From NCBI RefSeq assembly GCF_013363995.1, contig NZ_JABWGO010000019.1:24619-88618 (forward strand): a DNA stretch of 64,000 nucleotides. Reading direction: 5' to 3'. Made by a program: the position numbers and the translations under genes. Under the pieces are notes generated by a model that was not told where the DNA came from, did not search any database, and saw only the letters and a list, made by a program, of their open reading frames with translations. Origin of the DNA: Nonomuraea rhodomycinica (lineage in GTDB: Bacteria; Actinomycetota; Actinomycetes; Streptosporangiales; Streptosporangiaceae). Numbering within the stretch: the stretch's first letter is position 1; the number at the start of each line of letters is the position of its first letter. Of the stretch, positions 18,850 through 28,111 are shown piece by piece.

Positions 18850-19940
18850 GAATCGCGCTGGTCGGGTGCGGGGCCGTCACGCAGGCGGTGTACGCGCCGC
18901 TGCTGTCGAGACGCCGCGACCTGTTCGAGGTGACCGCCGTGTGCGACCTGTCGCCCGCGCTGGCCGCCGCCGTCGGCGACCGCCTGGGCGTCACCGCCCG
19001 ATACACCTCCCTGGACGACATGCTCGCCGCGGGCGGGTTCGAGGCCGTGGTCATGCTCGCCTCCGGCTCCCACGGCGAGCCGGTACGGCGGGCGCTGGAG
19101 GCGGGCCACGCCGTGCTGTGCGAGAAGCCGCTGGCGCTGACCCGCGCCGAGGTGGCCGCGCTGCCCGAGGGACGCCTCATGGTCGGCTACATGAAGCAGT
19201 ACGACCCGGCCGTGCGCCGGGCCGAGAAGCTGCTGGCCGAGCTGGGCGGCCCCGAGGCCGTCCGGTCGGTCGAGGTGACCGTCCTGCACCCGAGCGCCGG
19301 GTCGCAGCTCGCCTTCGCCCACCTGACCCGGGCCGCCGACGTCGACCCCGGACTGCTGGACTCGCTGCGCGCGGCCGAGGACGCCCTCGTCTCCCGCGCG
19401 CTCGGCGCGGACGCCCCGGAGGCCGTCCGCGCGCTGTACGGCGTGGCTCTCGGCTCGATCTGTCACGACCTGTCGCTGCTGCGCCGCTTCACCGGCTCCC
19501 CGGCCGAGATCTCCCACGTCGAGACCTGGGGGCCGGCCCCGGGGTCGATCGAGATCGCCGGAACGCTCCCGGCCGCCGGGCGGTTCTCCATCCGGTGGCA
19601 CTACCTGGAGGACTACCCCGCCTACCGGGAGACCGTGGCGATCCACCACGACAGCGGCACCCTGGAGCTGGCCTTCCCCGCCCCGTACCTGGTCAACGCG
19701 CCGACCGTGCTCACCGCCGTCACGCCGGGCGCCGACCCCGGCGGCGAGGGGCGCACCGAGTGGCGCGAGGTGACCGAGGCGTTCGAGACGCAGCTCGCCG
19801 CCTTCCACGCCTACGTCACCGAGGGGGAGCCGCCGCTGACCGGCGCGGACGGCGCCCTGGAGGACATCGTCACGGCCCAGCGGATCGCCGCCCGCTACGC
19901 CGTGCAGCACGGCCTGCCGATCGGAGGGGAAGCAGCGTGA
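18846..19940 (+). CDS. Gfo/Idh/MocA family oxidoreductase (possible inositol dehydrogenase)
   Basis: A 364-residue NAD(P)-dependent dehydrogenase. The N-terminal Rossmann motif is IALVGCGAVTQAVYAPLL, and the conserved CEKPLAL (the EKP motif with catalytic Lys) is near residue 98. A second-domain His in ICHDLSLLRRF is the usual active-site residue. With an IolE-like gene directly upstream it could be the myo-inositol 2-dehydrogenase step, although the family also oxidises other sugars. TTG start overlaps the upstream stop (TTGA). The stop overlaps the mannosidase start. Confidence 0.83.
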   Translation: MRIALVGCGAVTQAVYAPLLSRRRDLFEVTAVCDLSPALAAAVGDRLGVTARYTSLDDMLAAGGFEAVVMLASGSHGEPVRRALEAGHAVLCEKPLALTRAEVAALPEGRLMVGYMKQYDPAVRRAEKLLAELGGPEAVRSVEVTVLHPSAGSQLAFAHLTRAADVDPGLLDSLRAAEDALVSRALGADAPEAVRALYGVALGSICHDLSLLRRFTGSPAEISHVETWGPAPGSIEIAGTLPAAGRFSIRWHYLEDYPAYRETVAIHHDSGTLELAFPAPYLVNAPTVLTAVTPGADPGGEGRTEWREVTEAFETQLAAFHAYVTEGEPPLTGADGALEDIVTAQRIAARYAVQHGLPIGGEAA

Positions 19941-22720
19941 CGAGCCCGCACGAGATCGTCGTGGTCCCGCACACCCACTGGGACCGCGAGTGGTACGAGC
20001 CGTTCCAGCGTTTCCGGCTGCGGCTGGTGGCGCTGCTGGACGAGGTGCTCGACACGATGGAGCGCGAACCCGGCTACCACTTCACCCTCGACGGGCAGCT
20101 CGCCTGCGTCGACGACTACCTGGAGGTCCGGCCCGAGCAGCGCGACCGCGTCGCGGCGCTGGTCGAGTCCGGGCGGCTCGCGGTCGGCCCGTGGCAGATC
20201 CTGCTCGACGAGTTCCTGTGCTCCGGCGAGAACATCATCCGCAACCTGGAGCTCGGCATGGACCGGGCCGACAAGCTCGGCGGGGCGATGCCGGTGGGCT
20301 ACCTGCCGGACATGTTCGGCCACACGGCTCAGATGCCGCAGATCCTGCGCAAGGCCGGGCTGCTGCACGCCTGCGTCTACCGCGGGGTGCCGTCGTCCGT
20401 GGTGACCGACGCCTTCGCGTGGGTGGCCCCCGACGGCACCGCGGTCCGCGCCCAGTACCTGCCCATCGGCGGCTACGGCAACGGCGCCCACCTGTTCGAG
20501 GACCCGGCGCACACGAAGGAGCGGGCCGCCGTCTTCACCCGGCGCATGCGCGAGTGGCACGGGCCCGAGGGCGCGCTGCTCGCGATGTACGGCACCGACC
20601 ACTCGGCGCCGGTGCGCGGCCTGCCCGGCATGGTGGCCGCGATCGGGGCCCGCATGGACACCCTGTCCGGCTACATCACCGCGTACGGGGACGGCGGGTC
20701 CGTCGCGGGCCTGCCCCGCGTCCAGGGCGAGCTGCGCTCGCACGCCCGCGCCAACATCCTGCCCGGCGTCATCTCGGTCCGCGCCCACGTCAAGCAGGCC
20801 ATGGGCCGCGCCGAGCGGATGGTCGAGCGCTACGCCGAGCCGCTGGCCGCCCTCTGGGGCGAGGAGTGGCCCGGCCGCTTCCTCGACATGGCCTGGTGGC
20901 GGCTGGTCGACGCCAGCGGCCACGACTCCGTCACCGGCTGCGGCGTGGACGAGACCGCCCAGCAGGTCGCCGCGCGCATCGCCGAGGCCGAGCACCTCGG
21001 GCACGCCGTCCGCGACATGGTGACCGCCCGGCTGGCCGCCGCGGTCCCCGCCGGCGGGGTGCTCGTCGTCAACCCCACGCCCGCCACCCGGCGCGGCGTC
21101 GTCCGCCTGGACGTGGCCGGGCACGACCCGCTGGTGGACGCCACCGGCGCGCCCGTCCCGGTCCAGCCGCTGGAGTACGCGCCCACGCTGCTGCTGGACG
21201 AGGAGATGGACCCGGCCACGGCGCTGACGTTCGTCCACGGGACCGAGCTGTACGGGCAGCACATCACCGGCTGGTCGGTCGAGGACGGCGTGCTGACCTT
21301 CGAGGTGGCCAGGGAACCGGGCGCCGCCTTCGACGTGGCCGAGGTGCGGGGCGCGGTCGAGGGAGTGACGCGGGTGCGCATCGTCGCCGAGCCCCGGCGC
21401 ACCGTGGCCGCCCTGGTGGAGGTGCCGCCGCTGGGCCACACGAGCCTGCGCCCGGCCCCGGGCGCCGCCGGGCACGCCAGCGCCGCCGGGCCCGTGGCGG
21501 GACCGTTCGCCGTGCGGGCCGCGGCCAACGGCTCGGCCCTCGTGGGGTCGTCCGACGGGGTGCGGGCCGACGGGCGGGTGCTGGACAACGGCCTGCTCCG
21601 CGTCGAGGTGGCGCAGGACGGCACCCTCACCCTGACCTCCGCCTCCGGCGTCACGCTCGCGGGCGCGGCCCGCGTCGTGGACGGCGGCGACGTCGGCGAC
21701 AGCTACAACCACGCGCCCCCGGCCCACGACCGGGTCGTCTCCGCCCCCGAGTCGGTCGAGGTCACCCCGGTCTGCTCCGGCCCGCTCGTCGCCGCTCTGG
21801 ACGTGCGCCGCGCGTACCGGTGGCCGGCCGCCGGCGCGGGCATCGAGGGCACCTCCGCCCTCCCCGCGCCCGCCCGCGCTGACGCCACCGAGGAGATCGT
21901 CGTGGACACCCGCGTCGAGCTGCGGGTCGGCGAGCCGTTCGTGCGGCTGCGGGTGGAGTTCGACAACCGCTGCGCCGACCACCGGGTCCGGCTGCACGTG
22001 CCGCTGCCCGAACCGGCGTCCGTCTCGCACGCCGAGGGCCAGTTCGCGGTCGTCACCCGCGGCCTGACCGCCGAGGGCGGCTGCGGTGAGGAGCCGCTGC
22101 CCACCTTCCCGGCCTCCTCGTGGGTGGCCGCCGGCGGAGTGGCGGCGCTGCTGGAGCACGTCACGGAGTACGAGCTGGTCGACGGCGGCGCCTGGGGCGG
22201 AGCCGGGGAGGGCGAGGGGACGGAGCTGGCGCTGACCCTGCTCCGCTCCATCGGCTACCTGTCGCGCAACCGCCACGCCCTGCGCCCCGAGCCGGCCGGT
22301 CCCCAGCTCCCGACCCCGGCCGCCCAGTCGCGCGGGCCGCGCTCGCTCACGCTGGCGCTCATGCCGTACGAGGGCGGCTGGCAGGCGGTGCCGCCGGCGG
22401 CGGAGGTCTTCCGGCACGAGCTGCTGCCGGTGCCCGGGACGGGCGACCCGTCGCTCGCCCTGCCTGCGGCGGCCCCGGGGCTGTCGGTCACCGGCGACGG
22501 CGTGGTGATGAGCTCGCTCCGGGTCCGCGACGGCTGGAAGGAACTGCGGGTGGTGGCGCTCTCGCAGGAGCCGGTGGAGGCGGAGGTGCGGGGCTCCTTC
22601 GGCCGTGCCCGGCACGCCGACCTGCGCGGCCGTCCCGGCGAGCCGATCCCGGTCACGGACGGTGCCCTGCGCCTGCCCCTGGGGCCCTGGGAGATCGCCA
22701 CGATCCAGCTCGCCGACTGA
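19937..22720 (+). CDS. Glycoside hydrolase family 38 alpha-mannosidase
   Basis: A 927-residue enzyme without a signal peptide, so it acts on imported substrate. The GH38 zinc site is visible as PHTHWDREWY (H12, D16). The nucleophile is D125 in PDMFGH. The later zinc His is in SGHDSVTGCGVDE. After the catalytic and helical domains (to about 380) come the beta-sandwich domains ending in LGPWEIATIQL. Family members hydrolyse alpha-mannosidic bonds. As last gene of the ABC/inositol operon it implies that the imported compound is a mannoside. GTG start overlaps the previous stop by four bases. Confidence 0.9.
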   Translation: MTSPHEIVVVPHTHWDREWYEPFQRFRLRLVALLDEVLDTMEREPGYHFTLDGQLACVDDYLEVRPEQRDRVAALVESGRLAVGPWQILLDEFLCSGENIIRNLELGMDRADKLGGAMPVGYLPDMFGHTAQMPQILRKAGLLHACVYRGVPSSVVTDAFAWVAPDGTAVRAQYLPIGGYGNGAHLFEDPAHTKERAAVFTRRMREWHGPEGALLAMYGTDHSAPVRGLPGMVAAIGARMDTLSGYITAYGDGGSVAGLPRVQGELRSHARANILPGVISVRAHVKQAMGRAERMVERYAEPLAALWGEEWPGRFLDMAWWRLVDASGHDSVTGCGVDETAQQVAARIAEAEHLGHAVRDMVTARLAAAVPAGGVLVVNPTPATRRGVVRLDVAGHDPLVDATGAPVPVQPLEYAPTLLLDEEMDPATALTFVHGTELYGQHITGWSVEDGVLTFEVAREPGAAFDVAEVRGAVEGVTRVRIVAEPRRTVAALVEVPPLGHTSLRPAPGAAGHASAAGPVAGPFAVRAAANGSALVGSSDGVRADGRVLDNGLLRVEVAQDGTLTLTSASGVTLAGAARVVDGGDVGDSYNHAPPAHDRVVSAPESVEVTPVCSGPLVAALDVRRAYRWPAAGAGIEGTSALPAPARADATEEIVVDTRVELRVGEPFVRLRVEFDNRCADHRVRLHVPLPEPASVSHAEGQFAVVTRGLTAEGGCGEEPLPTFPASSWVAAGGVAALLEHVTEYELVDGGAWGGAGEGEGTELALTLLRSIGYLSRNRHALRPEPAGPQLPTPAAQSRGPRSLTLALMPYEGGWQAVPPAAEVFRHELLPVPGTGDPSLALPAAAPGLSVTGDGVVMSSLRVRDGWKELRVVALSQEPVEAEVRGSFGRARHADLRGRPGEPIPVTDGALRLPLGPWEIATIQLAD

Positions 22721-22747
22721 GGGTCCCCCTCGCAGGCGCGCGGCGCG

Positions 22748-24217
22748 TCACTGGTCGTGCAGGCCGAGCCGGCGGGCGGCCTGGATGGCGAGCCACACCT
22801 CGGCGAAGGCCGCGCTCGACGACAGGTCGCGGCCGGTCAGCGCGGCGAAGCGGCGCAGCCGGTAGGCCAGCGTGTTGGGGTGGACGTGCAGCGCCGCCGC
22901 CGCCTCCTCGGTGCGGCGGTTGCGCTCCATCCACGTGCGCACCGACGTGACGAGCCGCGAGTCGTGGGCCTCGTCGTAGGCCAGCACCTCGCCCAGCACG
23001 TGCCGCACCAGGGCGTGCAGCGTGGCCGGGTCGTCGGGCAGCCAGCGGCCCGTCGTGTCGTCGCCGTAGCGCACCAGCGGCCGGCCCGACTCGGCGGCGC
23101 GGGCCGCCGCCCAGCCCGCCTCGCGCAGGGCCACCCGCAGCGACTCGCCCGGCGGGAACGGCCGGCTCATCCCGGCCGCGGCGCCCGGCACGCCCGCCAC
23201 GGCCTCGGCCAGGGCGGGCGGGCCGAGCACGTAGTGGTCGCCGCCACGCCGCAGCAGCAGGTGGGCGTGGTCGTCGAGGGCGCGCCGCAGCGCGTCGTCC
23301 GGAGCGTCGCGCACCACCAGCAGCACCGCCTCCTCCTCCATCGGCATCCCGAGCCGGGCCAGGCGGCGGCGCGCGGCGGGCGGGTCGAGGACGTCCTGGA
23401 GCAGCTCGGCCAGCGTCTCGGCGCCCTCGCGGCGGATCGTCTCGCGCTCGTGGCGGGCCATGGCGACCTGGAGGGCGGCCACGGTGGCGACGTGCTGGAC
23501 GACGGCCAGGCCCGCCGGCCGGGCGCCCTCCCGCTCGAAGGCCACGAGGAACCCCGCGGGGCCGCCCGGCGCGGGCACCGGCAGCACGAAACCGCCCGGG
23601 ATCGTGGGCGGCGCCTCCGGCTGCGCCGGCAGCACGCCGGCCGGGGGCGCCGGCACGCCCGGCAGCAGCGGCCGCCCCTGCGGCGTGCACAGGTACACGT
23701 CGTAGCCCGACAGCCGCTCCAGCCGCCGGAACAGCGTCGCGGTGTCCAGGTCCTCCGCGGCCAGCCACCGCAGCGCGCCGAACACCTGGAGCTGCGCGCC
23801 GAGCCGGTGCCGGGCGTCCTCCTGCACGGCCGCGGCCACCTCCTGGGCGACGGCGATGAACGGCACGGCCAGCGGCACCTCCAGGATCGGCATGCCGCGC
23901 TCCTCGGCCGCGGCGAACAGCGACCGGTGCAGCGGCGGCACGTGGAGCTGGGCCGACAGCGCCAGGGCCGACACGCCGGCGTCGTCCAGCCGTTCCAGGT
24001 AGGCGCGCTGAGCGGCGGCCGAGCGCGGCACGCCGATGCCCGTCGTCATGATCACCTCGGCGCCGAGCAGCCACGGCGTCGGGTCCTCCAGCTCGCTGAC
24101 GTGCGCCCACGACACCGACCGGCCGAGCCCCGCCTCGCCCGCCAGCAGCCGGAGCTGGAGGGCGGGCGAGCGCAGCAGATCCTCCACCGTCACCTTGTGC
24201 TCGGCCACAACACACAC
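22748..24217 (-). CDS. PucR-family transcriptional regulator
   Basis: A 489-residue regulator. The N-terminal PucR domain (TVEDLLRSPALQLRLLAGEAGLGRSV, then WLLGAEVIMTTGIGVP) is followed by a GGDEF-like middle region. The C-terminal HTH_30 domain is RRTEEAAAALHVHPNTLAYRLRRFAALTGRDL. PucR proteins activate purine, ureide and amine catabolism. This one diverges from the ureohydrolase-permease-cyclase operon across a 60-base gap and is its likely regulator. A second GTG nine bases downstream is an alternative start. Confidence 0.9.
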   Translation of the reverse strand: MCVVAEHKVTVEDLLRSPALQLRLLAGEAGLGRSVSWAHVSELEDPTPWLLGAEVIMTTGIGVPRSAAAQRAYLERLDDAGVSALALSAQLHVPPLHRSLFAAAEERGMPILEVPLAVPFIAVAQEVAAAVQEDARHRLGAQLQVFGALRWLAAEDLDTATLFRRLERLSGYDVYLCTPQGRPLLPGVPAPPAGVLPAQPEAPPTIPGGFVLPVPAPGGPAGFLVAFEREGARPAGLAVVQHVATVAALQVAMARHERETIRREGAETLAELLQDVLDPPAARRRLARLGMPMEEEAVLLVVRDAPDDALRRALDDHAHLLLRRGGDHYVLGPPALAEAVAGVPGAAAGMSRPFPPGESLRVALREAGWAAARAAESGRPLVRYGDDTTGRWLPDDPATLHALVRHVLGEVLAYDEAHDSRLVTSVRTWMERNRRTEEAAAALHVHPNTLAYRLRRFAALTGRDLSSSAAFAEVWLAIQAARRLGLHDQ

Positions 24218-24277
24218 CGTAGTACTTCGTCATAGGACCAATTGCCGCAGGTCAGCGCCTTGTCGAAGACTGCGGGA

Positions 24278-25219
24278 ATGAACGAAGCCCCCATCGGCCC
24301 CGTCGACTCCAGCCGTGTCCCACGCTTCGCCGGGCCCGCCACATTCGCCCGGCTGCCCCGCCTCGACCAGGTCGGCACGGCCGACGTCGCGGTGGTGGGC
24401 GTGCCGTTCGACGGCGGCGTGTCCTACCGGCCCGGGGCGCGGTTCGGCCCGTCGGCCGTCCGGGAGGCGTCGCGGCTGCTGCGGCCGTACCACCCGGGGC
24501 TGGACGTGTCGCCGTTCGAGCGGGTCCAGGTCGCCGACGCCGGCGACATCGCCGCCAACCCGTTCGACATCGGCGCGGCGATCGAGGACATCGAGGCCGC
24601 CGCGAGCGGCATCGACGCGCGGCTGGTCACGATCGGCGGCGACCACACGATCGCCCTGCCGCTGCTGCGCGCGGTGGCCCGCCGGCACGGTCCGGTGGCG
24701 CTGCTGCACTTCGACGCCCACCTCGACACGTGGGACACCTACTTCGGCGCCGAGTACACGCACGGCACCCCCTTCCGGCGGGCCGTCGAGGAGGGCGTCC
24801 TCGACACCGAGGCGCTGAGCCACGTGGGCATCCGCGGCCCGCTGTACGGGCGCCGGGACCTGGAGGAGGACCGTCGGCTCGGGTTCGGCGTGGTGACCGC
24901 CGCCGACGTGCTGCGCCGGGGCGTCGACGAGGTGACCGACGCCCTGCGGCAGCGCATCGGCGACCGCCCCCTGTACGTGTCGGTGGACATCGACGTGCTC
25001 GACCCCGCGCACGCCCCCGGCACCGGCACCCCGGAGGCGGGCGGGCTCACCAGCCGCGAGCTGCTGGAGATCCTGCGCGGCCTGGCCGGCTGCCGGCTCG
25101 TCGGCGCGGACGTCGTGGAGGTCGCCCCCGCCTACGACCACGCCGAGATCACCTCCGTCGCCGCCTCCCACGTCGCCTACGACCTCGTCAGCCTCCTCGC
25201 CCTGCAGGAGAAGCCATGA
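24278..25219 (+). CDS. Ureohydrolase, agmatinase/guanidinobutyrase type
   Basis: A 313-residue manganese enzyme of the arginase superfamily. The metal ligands are visible in GGDHTIALP, FDAHLDTWD and SVDIDVLDPAHAPGTGTPE. It hydrolyses a guanidino compound to an amine and urea. The downstream polyamine genes favour agmatine (giving putrescine) or 4-guanidinobutyrate (giving GABA), but the neighbouring NCS1 permease leaves the substrate open. The ATG at 24278 is chosen over the TTG at 24242 because the family N-terminus begins there. It overlaps the permease gene by four bases. Confidence 0.88.
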   Translation: MNEAPIGPVDSSRVPRFAGPATFARLPRLDQVGTADVAVVGVPFDGGVSYRPGARFGPSAVREASRLLRPYHPGLDVSPFERVQVADAGDIAANPFDIGAAIEDIEAAASGIDARLVTIGGDHTIALPLLRAVARRHGPVALLHFDAHLDTWDTYFGAEYTHGTPFRRAVEEGVLDTEALSHVGIRGPLYGRRDLEEDRRLGFGVVTAADVLRRGVDEVTDALRQRIGDRPLYVSVDIDVLDPAHAPGTGTPEAGGLTSRELLEILRGLAGCRLVGADVVEVAPAYDHAEITSVAASHVAYDLVSLLALQEKP

Positions 25220-26736
25220 GCAGCAACGCCCCCCTCACCGAGATCGAGACCCACGGCGTCGAGCGCATCCCCGACGCCGACCGCACCGCCCGCCCCCTCG
25301 ACCTGTTCCGGGTGGCCTTCGGCGGCGCGAACACCTTCGCCACCTGCGTCCTCGGCGCCTTCCCCATCCTGTTCGGCCTGTCGTTCTGGCAGGGGCTGGC
25401 CGCGACGCTGCTCGGCCTGCTGGTGGGCGCGCTGATCCTGGCGCCGCTGTCGCTGTTCGGGCCGCTCAACGGCACCAACAACGCCGTCTCCTCCTCCGCC
25501 CACCTGGGCGTGCACGGGCGGGTCGTCGGCTCGTTCCTGTCGCTGCTGACCGCGGTGGCGTTCTTCTCCATCTCCGTGTGGTCGTCGGGCGACGCGCTCG
25601 TCGGCGGCGCGCACCGCCTGGTCGGCCTGCCGGACACCGACCTCAGCTACGGCGTGGCCTACGCGCTGTTCGCCGTGCTGGTGCTGATCGTGTGCGTGTA
25701 CGGCTTCCGGTTCATGCTGTTCGTGAACAAGATCGCGGTGGCGGCGGCGTCGCTGCTGTTCGTGCTCGGCGTGATCGCGTTCGCGGGCGACTTCGACCCG
25801 TCCTACCCGGGCACGCTCGCGGCCGGCGACCCGCTGTTCTGGCCGTCGTTCATCGGCGCCGCGCTGATCGTGCTGTCGAACCCGGTGTCGTTCGGCGCGT
25901 TCCTCGGCGACTGGTCGCGCTACATCCCGGCCTCCACGCCGCGCTCGCGGGTCATGGCGGCGGCGTTCCTGTCGCAGGTCGCCACGGTCCTGCCGTTCCT
26001 GTTCGGCCTGACCACGGCCTCCATCATCGCGGCCAGGGCGGCGCAGTACGTGGACCCGGCCGCGCCCAACTACGTGGGCGGCCTGCTGGCCATCGCGCCG
26101 ACCTGGTACTTCGTGCCGGTCTGCCTGCTCGCCCTGATCGGCGGCATGTCCACGGGCACGACCTCGCTGTACGGCACCGGCCTGGACTTCTCCAGCGTCT
26201 TCCCGCGCTTCTCCCGGGTGCAGGCGACGGTGTTCATCGGCACGCTGTCGATCGCGTTCATCTTCCTCGGCCGCTTCGCCGCCAACCTCACGCAGAGCAT
26301 CTCGACGTTCGCCACGCTCATCATCACCTGCACCGCGCCCTGGATGGTCATCATGACGCTCGGGTACGTCACCCGGCGCGGCTGGTACGACCCCGACGCC
26401 CTGCAGGTGTTCAACCGGCGCCAGCGCGGCGGCCGCTACTGGTTCAGCCACGGCTGGAACTGGCGCGGCATGACGGCCTGGCTGGCCGCGGCGGCCCTGG
26501 CGCTGCTGTTCGTCAACCTGCCGGGCCAGTTCGTCGGCCCGCTGGGCGGCCTGGCCGGCGGGGTGGACGTCTCGCTGCCGCTCGGCCTGGCCGTGGCGGC
26601 CGTGCTCTACCTGGCGCTGCTCGCGCTGTTCCCCGAGCCGCGCGAGGTCTACGGCCCGGAGGGGCCGCGCCTGGTGCGGGCCGTGGACACGCCCGTTCCG
26701 CCGATCGTGGGGGCCACGGCCGAGCAGCCCGTGTGA
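25216..26736 (+). CDS. NCS1-family nucleobase/cation symporter
   Basis: A 506-residue permease with about twelve membrane segments. The RPLDLFRVAFGGANTF opening, the FGPLNGTNNAVSSSAHLGVHGR stretch and the FGAFLGDWSRYIP motif place it with cytosine/purine permeases (CodB-like). Coupling to a ureohydrolase gene implies that it imports that enzyme's substrate or a related nitrogen compound, which need not be a nucleobase. The start overlaps the upstream stop (ATGA). Confidence 0.88.
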   Translation: MSSNAPLTEIETHGVERIPDADRTARPLDLFRVAFGGANTFATCVLGAFPILFGLSFWQGLAATLLGLLVGALILAPLSLFGPLNGTNNAVSSSAHLGVHGRVVGSFLSLLTAVAFFSISVWSSGDALVGGAHRLVGLPDTDLSYGVAYALFAVLVLIVCVYGFRFMLFVNKIAVAAASLLFVLGVIAFAGDFDPSYPGTLAAGDPLFWPSFIGAALIVLSNPVSFGAFLGDWSRYIPASTPRSRVMAAAFLSQVATVLPFLFGLTTASIIAARAAQYVDPAAPNYVGGLLAIAPTWYFVPVCLLALIGGMSTGTTSLYGTGLDFSSVFPRFSRVQATVFIGTLSIAFIFLGRFAANLTQSISTFATLIITCTAPWMVIMTLGYVTRRGWYDPDALQVFNRRQRGGRYWFSHGWNWRGMTAWLAAAALALLFVNLPGQFVGPLGGLAGGVDVSLPLGLAVAAVLYLALLALFPEPREVYGPEGPRLVRAVDTPVPPIVGATAEQPV

Positions 26737-26746
26737 CGATGGCGCC

Positions 26747-27409
26747 ATGACCACCGAACTCGTGGACCTGTCGGTGCCGATCGTCACCGGGATGCCGGTC
26801 TACCCCGGCGACCCCGAGGTGGCGCTCGGCCCGGCCCTCACGGCGGCGCGGGACGGCGTGAACGTGCTGGCGCTGCACCTGGGCTCCCAGTCGGGCACCC
26901 ACGTGGACGCGCCGTTCCACATCGACGACGCGCTGCCCGCGCTGGACGAGCTGCCGCTGGAGCGCTTCGCCGGCCCGGCCGTCGTGGTGGACGCCCGGGG
27001 CCGGGAGCCGCGCGCGGCGATCGGGCCGGAGGCGTTCGCGGCGGTCCCGGCCGGCGGGGCCGCGCCGATCGTGCTGGTGGCCACGGGCTGGTCGGCGCAC
27101 TGGGGGACCGAGGCGTACGCGGGGCACCCGTACCTGACGGAGGAGGCGGCGCGGCTGCTGGTGGACCGGGGCGTGCGGACGGTCGGGATCGACGCGCTCA
27201 GCGTGGACCCGACGCCCGCGGAGGACTTCCCGGCGCACCGGGTGCTGTGTGGCGCGCACGCCGTCATCGCCGAGAACCTCACCGGCCTCGACCGGGTGCT
27301 CGCGGCTCAGGCGGCGGGCCGCTCGGTGGAGGCGTGGCTGCTGCCGCTGCGGCTGCCCGGCGCCGACGGCGCGCCGGTGCGAGCGGTGGCCCGGCTGGGG
27401 CCGTTGTGA
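26747..27409 (+). CDS. Cyclase-family (kynurenine formamidase-like) metallohydrolase
   Basis: A 220-residue metal-dependent hydrolase. The family motif is SQSGTHVDAPFHI near residue 45, and the LSVDPTP plus FPAHRVLCGAHAVIAENL block follows. The family includes kynurenine formamidase and isatin hydrolase, which open amide rings. It starts ten bases after the permease stop, so it belongs to the PucR-controlled operon. A formamide or cyclic amide released in the same pathway is a possible substrate; this is inference. Confidence 0.83.
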   Translation: MTTELVDLSVPIVTGMPVYPGDPEVALGPALTAARDGVNVLALHLGSQSGTHVDAPFHIDDALPALDELPLERFAGPAVVVDARGREPRAAIGPEAFAAVPAGGAAPIVLVATGWSAHWGTEAYAGHPYLTEEAARLLVDRGVRTVGIDALSVDPTPAEDFPAHRVLCGAHAVIAENLTGLDRVLAAQAAGRSVEAWLLPLRLPGADGAPVRAVARLGPL

Positions 27410-27416
27410 CCGGAGT

Positions 27417-27911
27417 TCAGCGGGTGCCCCAGGAATACGTCTGCTTCCGGAGTTTCAGATAGACGAACGACTCCGTGGCGCGTACCGCCGGAATTGCACG
27501 GATTTTACTAAGAATGTCCAAAAGATGACCATCACCCTCGCAGACCACTTCGACGATCACGTCGAAGGAGCCCGCGGTGAGCACCACATAGTCGATCTCG
27601 TCGATGGCCGCGAGCTCGTCGGCGACCGACTCCAGGTCGCCCTCGATGTTCACGCCGATCATCGCCTGGCGCGGGAAGCCCAGCGTCAGCGGGTCGGTGA
27701 CCGCGACGATCTGCATGACACCGGCGTCCTGCAGGCGCTGCACCCGCTGGCGGACGGCCGCCTCCGACAGGCCGACGGCCTTGCCGATCGCCGCGTACGG
27801 CATGCGCCCGTCGGCCTGGAGCTGCTCGATGATCCGCTTGGACAGGTCGTCGAGCGTGAACTGTCCGGGCGCCGTGTCACTGCCGCGGCGGGCGCGTGGC
27901 GGGGTCGTCAT
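27417..27911 (-). CDS. Lrp/AsnC-family transcriptional regulator
   Basis: A 164-residue regulator. The N-terminal HTH is LDDLSKRIIEQLQADGRMPYAAIGKAVGLSEAAVRQRVQRL; the C-terminal RAM ligand-sensing domain includes YVVLTAGSFDVIVEVVCEG. It diverges from the aldehyde dehydrogenase/potABDC operon and is the probable local regulator responding to a polyamine or amino acid product. It converges with the cyclase gene with seven bases between stops. Confidence 0.92.
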   Translation of the reverse strand: MTTPPRARRGSDTAPGQFTLDDLSKRIIEQLQADGRMPYAAIGKAVGLSEAAVRQRVQRLQDAGVMQIVAVTDPLTLGFPRQAMIGVNIEGDLESVADELAAIDEIDYVVLTAGSFDVIVEVVCEGDGHLLDILSKIRAIPAVRATESFVYLKLRKQTYSWGTR

Positions 27912-27998
27912 CCGAGCGGTCCTCCTAGCGGCGCGCGTTACGGGCGCGTTCCCGGTGCATTGCCGTCCTGGTGCGACATGTTGTCAGTTCTCGACGCC

Positions 27999-28040
27999 CT
28001 GTCAAGCGAATTCGTAGCAATTTGGTATCTTCGCCACGAA
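27999..28040 (+). promoter_or_regulatory. Probable promoter and Lrp-type site before the aldehyde dehydrogenase
   Basis: CTGTCA (27999-28004), an 18-base spacer and TGGTAT (28023-28028) form a candidate promoter. Flanking it, TTCGT (28011-28015) and ACGAA (28036-28040) are inverted arms around an AT-rich centre, as expected for an Lrp/AsnC dimer site. The stretch is clearly AT-richer than its surroundings. Confidence 0.4.
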
Positions 28041-28111
28041 ATCCCTTGTCCAGATGCACACGCTCTGTAAGAGTCGCGGCATCTCAGCCACCTCACCAGG
28101 AGGTCATCACC

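Noticed and set aside
19895..22615. 906-codon open frame on the minus strand opposite the GH38 gene
   Set aside because: It mirrors codon-position GC bias of the mannosidase, contains no recognisable domain and is rich in Arg, Gly, His and Val as antisense shadows are. The plus frame has an intact GH38 active site.
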